Assembly: GCA_943326975.2 (NCBI GenBank)
Contig: CALPVI020000120.1
Span: 1 to 6,131, forward strand
Direction of reading: 5' to 3'
Origin: Actinomyces viscosus
GTDB taxonomy: Bacteria; Bacteroidota; Bacteroidia; Flavobacteriales_D; Crocinitomicaceae
Length of the DNA stretch: 6,131 nt
Of the stretch, positions 5,142 to 6,131 are shown piece after piece (position 1 is the first letter of the stretch; the number at the start of each line of letters is the position of its first letter). Position numbers and translations under genes: made by a program. A model generated the notes under the pieces. The model was given only the letters and a program-made list of their open reading frames with translations. It ran no database searches and was not told the DNA's origin.

Positions 5142-6131
5142 TTATTTTAACTGATTCGATTGAAAAGGAAGTTTCTCTGATCGTCCTTTTTTGAAAATCT
5201 TATTGCTTATTTCTTTCCCTTTTCTTAATTCTTTTTGAACTTCTACTGGTAACTGAATTACATCTAAACAATCCTTTGAACAGCAGTTTTTCATTTTTTC
5301 TTTACAACTTTCACATTGTATAAAAAGCAAATGACAAGCTTCATTGACACAATTTGTATGCGTATCAGCAGGTGCTCCACATTGATGACAAACCGCAACG
5401 ATATCATCCGTTATTCTCTCACCTCTTCGCTCATCAAACACAAAATTTTTTCCAATAAATTTATTTTCTAAACCCTCATCTTTACAATCATTTGCATATT
5501 TGATTATACCTCCTTCAAGTTGATGAACATTCTTAAATCCTCTATGTTTAAACCAAGCAGATGCTTTTTCACAACGAATACCACCTGTACAATACATTAC
5601 AATGTTTTTATCTTCATTGCCTTTTAATATTGAATCTTCTATGATAGGTAACGACTCTCGAAAAGTATCGACATCAGGTAAAATCGCACCTTTAAAGTGA
5701 CCAACTTCTGATTCATAATGGTTTCTAAAATCTACCAAAATCGTATCAGGTTTGTCTATTAAGTCGTTAAATTCCTTTGCTTTTAAATGAATACCTTTAT
5801 TCGTAACATCAAATGTTTCATCATTCAATCCGTCTGCAAGTATTTTGTGACGAACTTTAATTTTAAGTTTTAAAAAGGGAAATTCAGCCTCTGACTCATC
5901 CACAGCTATATTCAAACGGATCCCGTTTAAAAAATCATATGCATACAATTCATCTCTAAACTGATTAACAAATTTAGATGGGACAGCAATTTGTGCATTT
6001 ATTCCTTCATGTGCTACATAGGTTCTACCTACCACATCTAATTTAGACCAATTCTCATATAATTGATTTCTAAACAATTGAGGGTTTTCTATCTTAGCAT
6101 ATTGATAAAATGACATGGTAACAAACTCATA
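5142..6131 (-). CDS. trhO: tRNA uridine(34) hydroxylase, rhodanese domain (N-terminus beyond window)
   Basis: TrhO (YceA family) hydroxylates U34 of tRNA anticodons in an oxygen-dependent reaction giving 5-hydroxyuridine. Numbering from the Met at 6114-6116: an N-terminal alpha/beta domain with YVAHEGINAQIAVP (33-46); a rhodanese domain with VDFRNHYESEVGHF (128-141) and the active loop MYCTGGIRCEKASAWF (174-189), holding Cys176 and Cys182; then FIGKNFVFDERRGERI (220-235). A conserved cysteine-rich tail follows, with nine Cys from 243 to 283 in a CxxC...C...C...CxxC...CC...C pattern, likely metal-binding or structural. The frame stays open upstream to the window end (YEFVT before MSFY). E. coli YceA reads through SFYKY with about 28 residues before it, so Met 6116 is probably internal and the gene truncated. 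First visible gene of the cluster. Confidence 0.93.
   Translation of the reverse strand, partial: YEFVTMSFYQYAKIENPQLFRNQLYENWSKLDVVGRTYVAHEGINAQIAVPSKFVNQFRDELYAYDFLNGIRLNIAVDESEAEFPFLKLKIKVRHKILADGLNDETFDVTNKGIHLKAKEFNDLIDKPDTILVDFRNHYESEVGHFKGAILPDVDTFRESLPIIEDSILKGNEDKNIVMYCTGGIRCEKASAWFKHRGFKNVHQLEGGIIKYANDCKDEGLENKFIGKNFVFDERRGERITDDIVAVCHQCGAPADTHTNCVNEACHLLFIQCESCKEKMKNCCSKDCLDVIQLPVEVQKELRKGKEISNKIFKKGRSEKLPFQSNQLK

Overview
The window looks like an ordinary chromosomal segment of a Flavobacteriia-type Bacteroidota. Evidence: low GC; two Bacteroidota-style promoters (TTG, then TAnnTTTG after 19-22 bp); no convincing Shine-Dalgarno before any start; and protein sequences typical of that group. 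Assignment below class is not supported by the sequence alone. I see no mobile element, phage gene, CRISPR array, tRNA or rRNA.

Left edge (1-716): the first 143 codons of a mitochondrial-type aconitase on the minus strand, running off the window, then a 285-bp divergent intergenic region. This region holds the promoter of the ribosomal-protein operon and a short inverted repeat. Left-centre (717-1894): rpsF-rpsR-rplI (bS6, bS18, bL9) on the plus strand, closed by a strong intrinsic terminator. Centre (1895-2411): an HU gene with its own promoter and terminator, behind an AT-rich upstream region with two sets of helically phased short repeats. Then a plus-strand SpoU-family tRNA methyltransferase, probably trmH (2440-3123).

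Right half (3110-6131): a tight minus-strand cluster read in the order trhO, lgt, aroK, transglutaminase-like gene. Gaps are 17 bp, an 8-bp overlap and 13 bp. It combines tRNA U34 hydroxylation, lipoprotein lipidation and the shikimate pathway, so it is a co-transcription unit rather than one pathway. Its last gene overlaps trmH tail-to-tail by 14 bp. trhO is very probably cut by the right edge.

The most interesting signal is not a gene. The 5' coding part of rpsF (732-784) can fold into two stacked 9-bp stems separated by a one-sided bulge that presents CCG. That is the general layout of the S6:S18 autoregulatory mRNA motif known from the 5' UTRs of other phyla, but here it would lie inside the reading frame, and the predicted leader is too short and lacks CCG. 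This is a prediction from pairing by eye.
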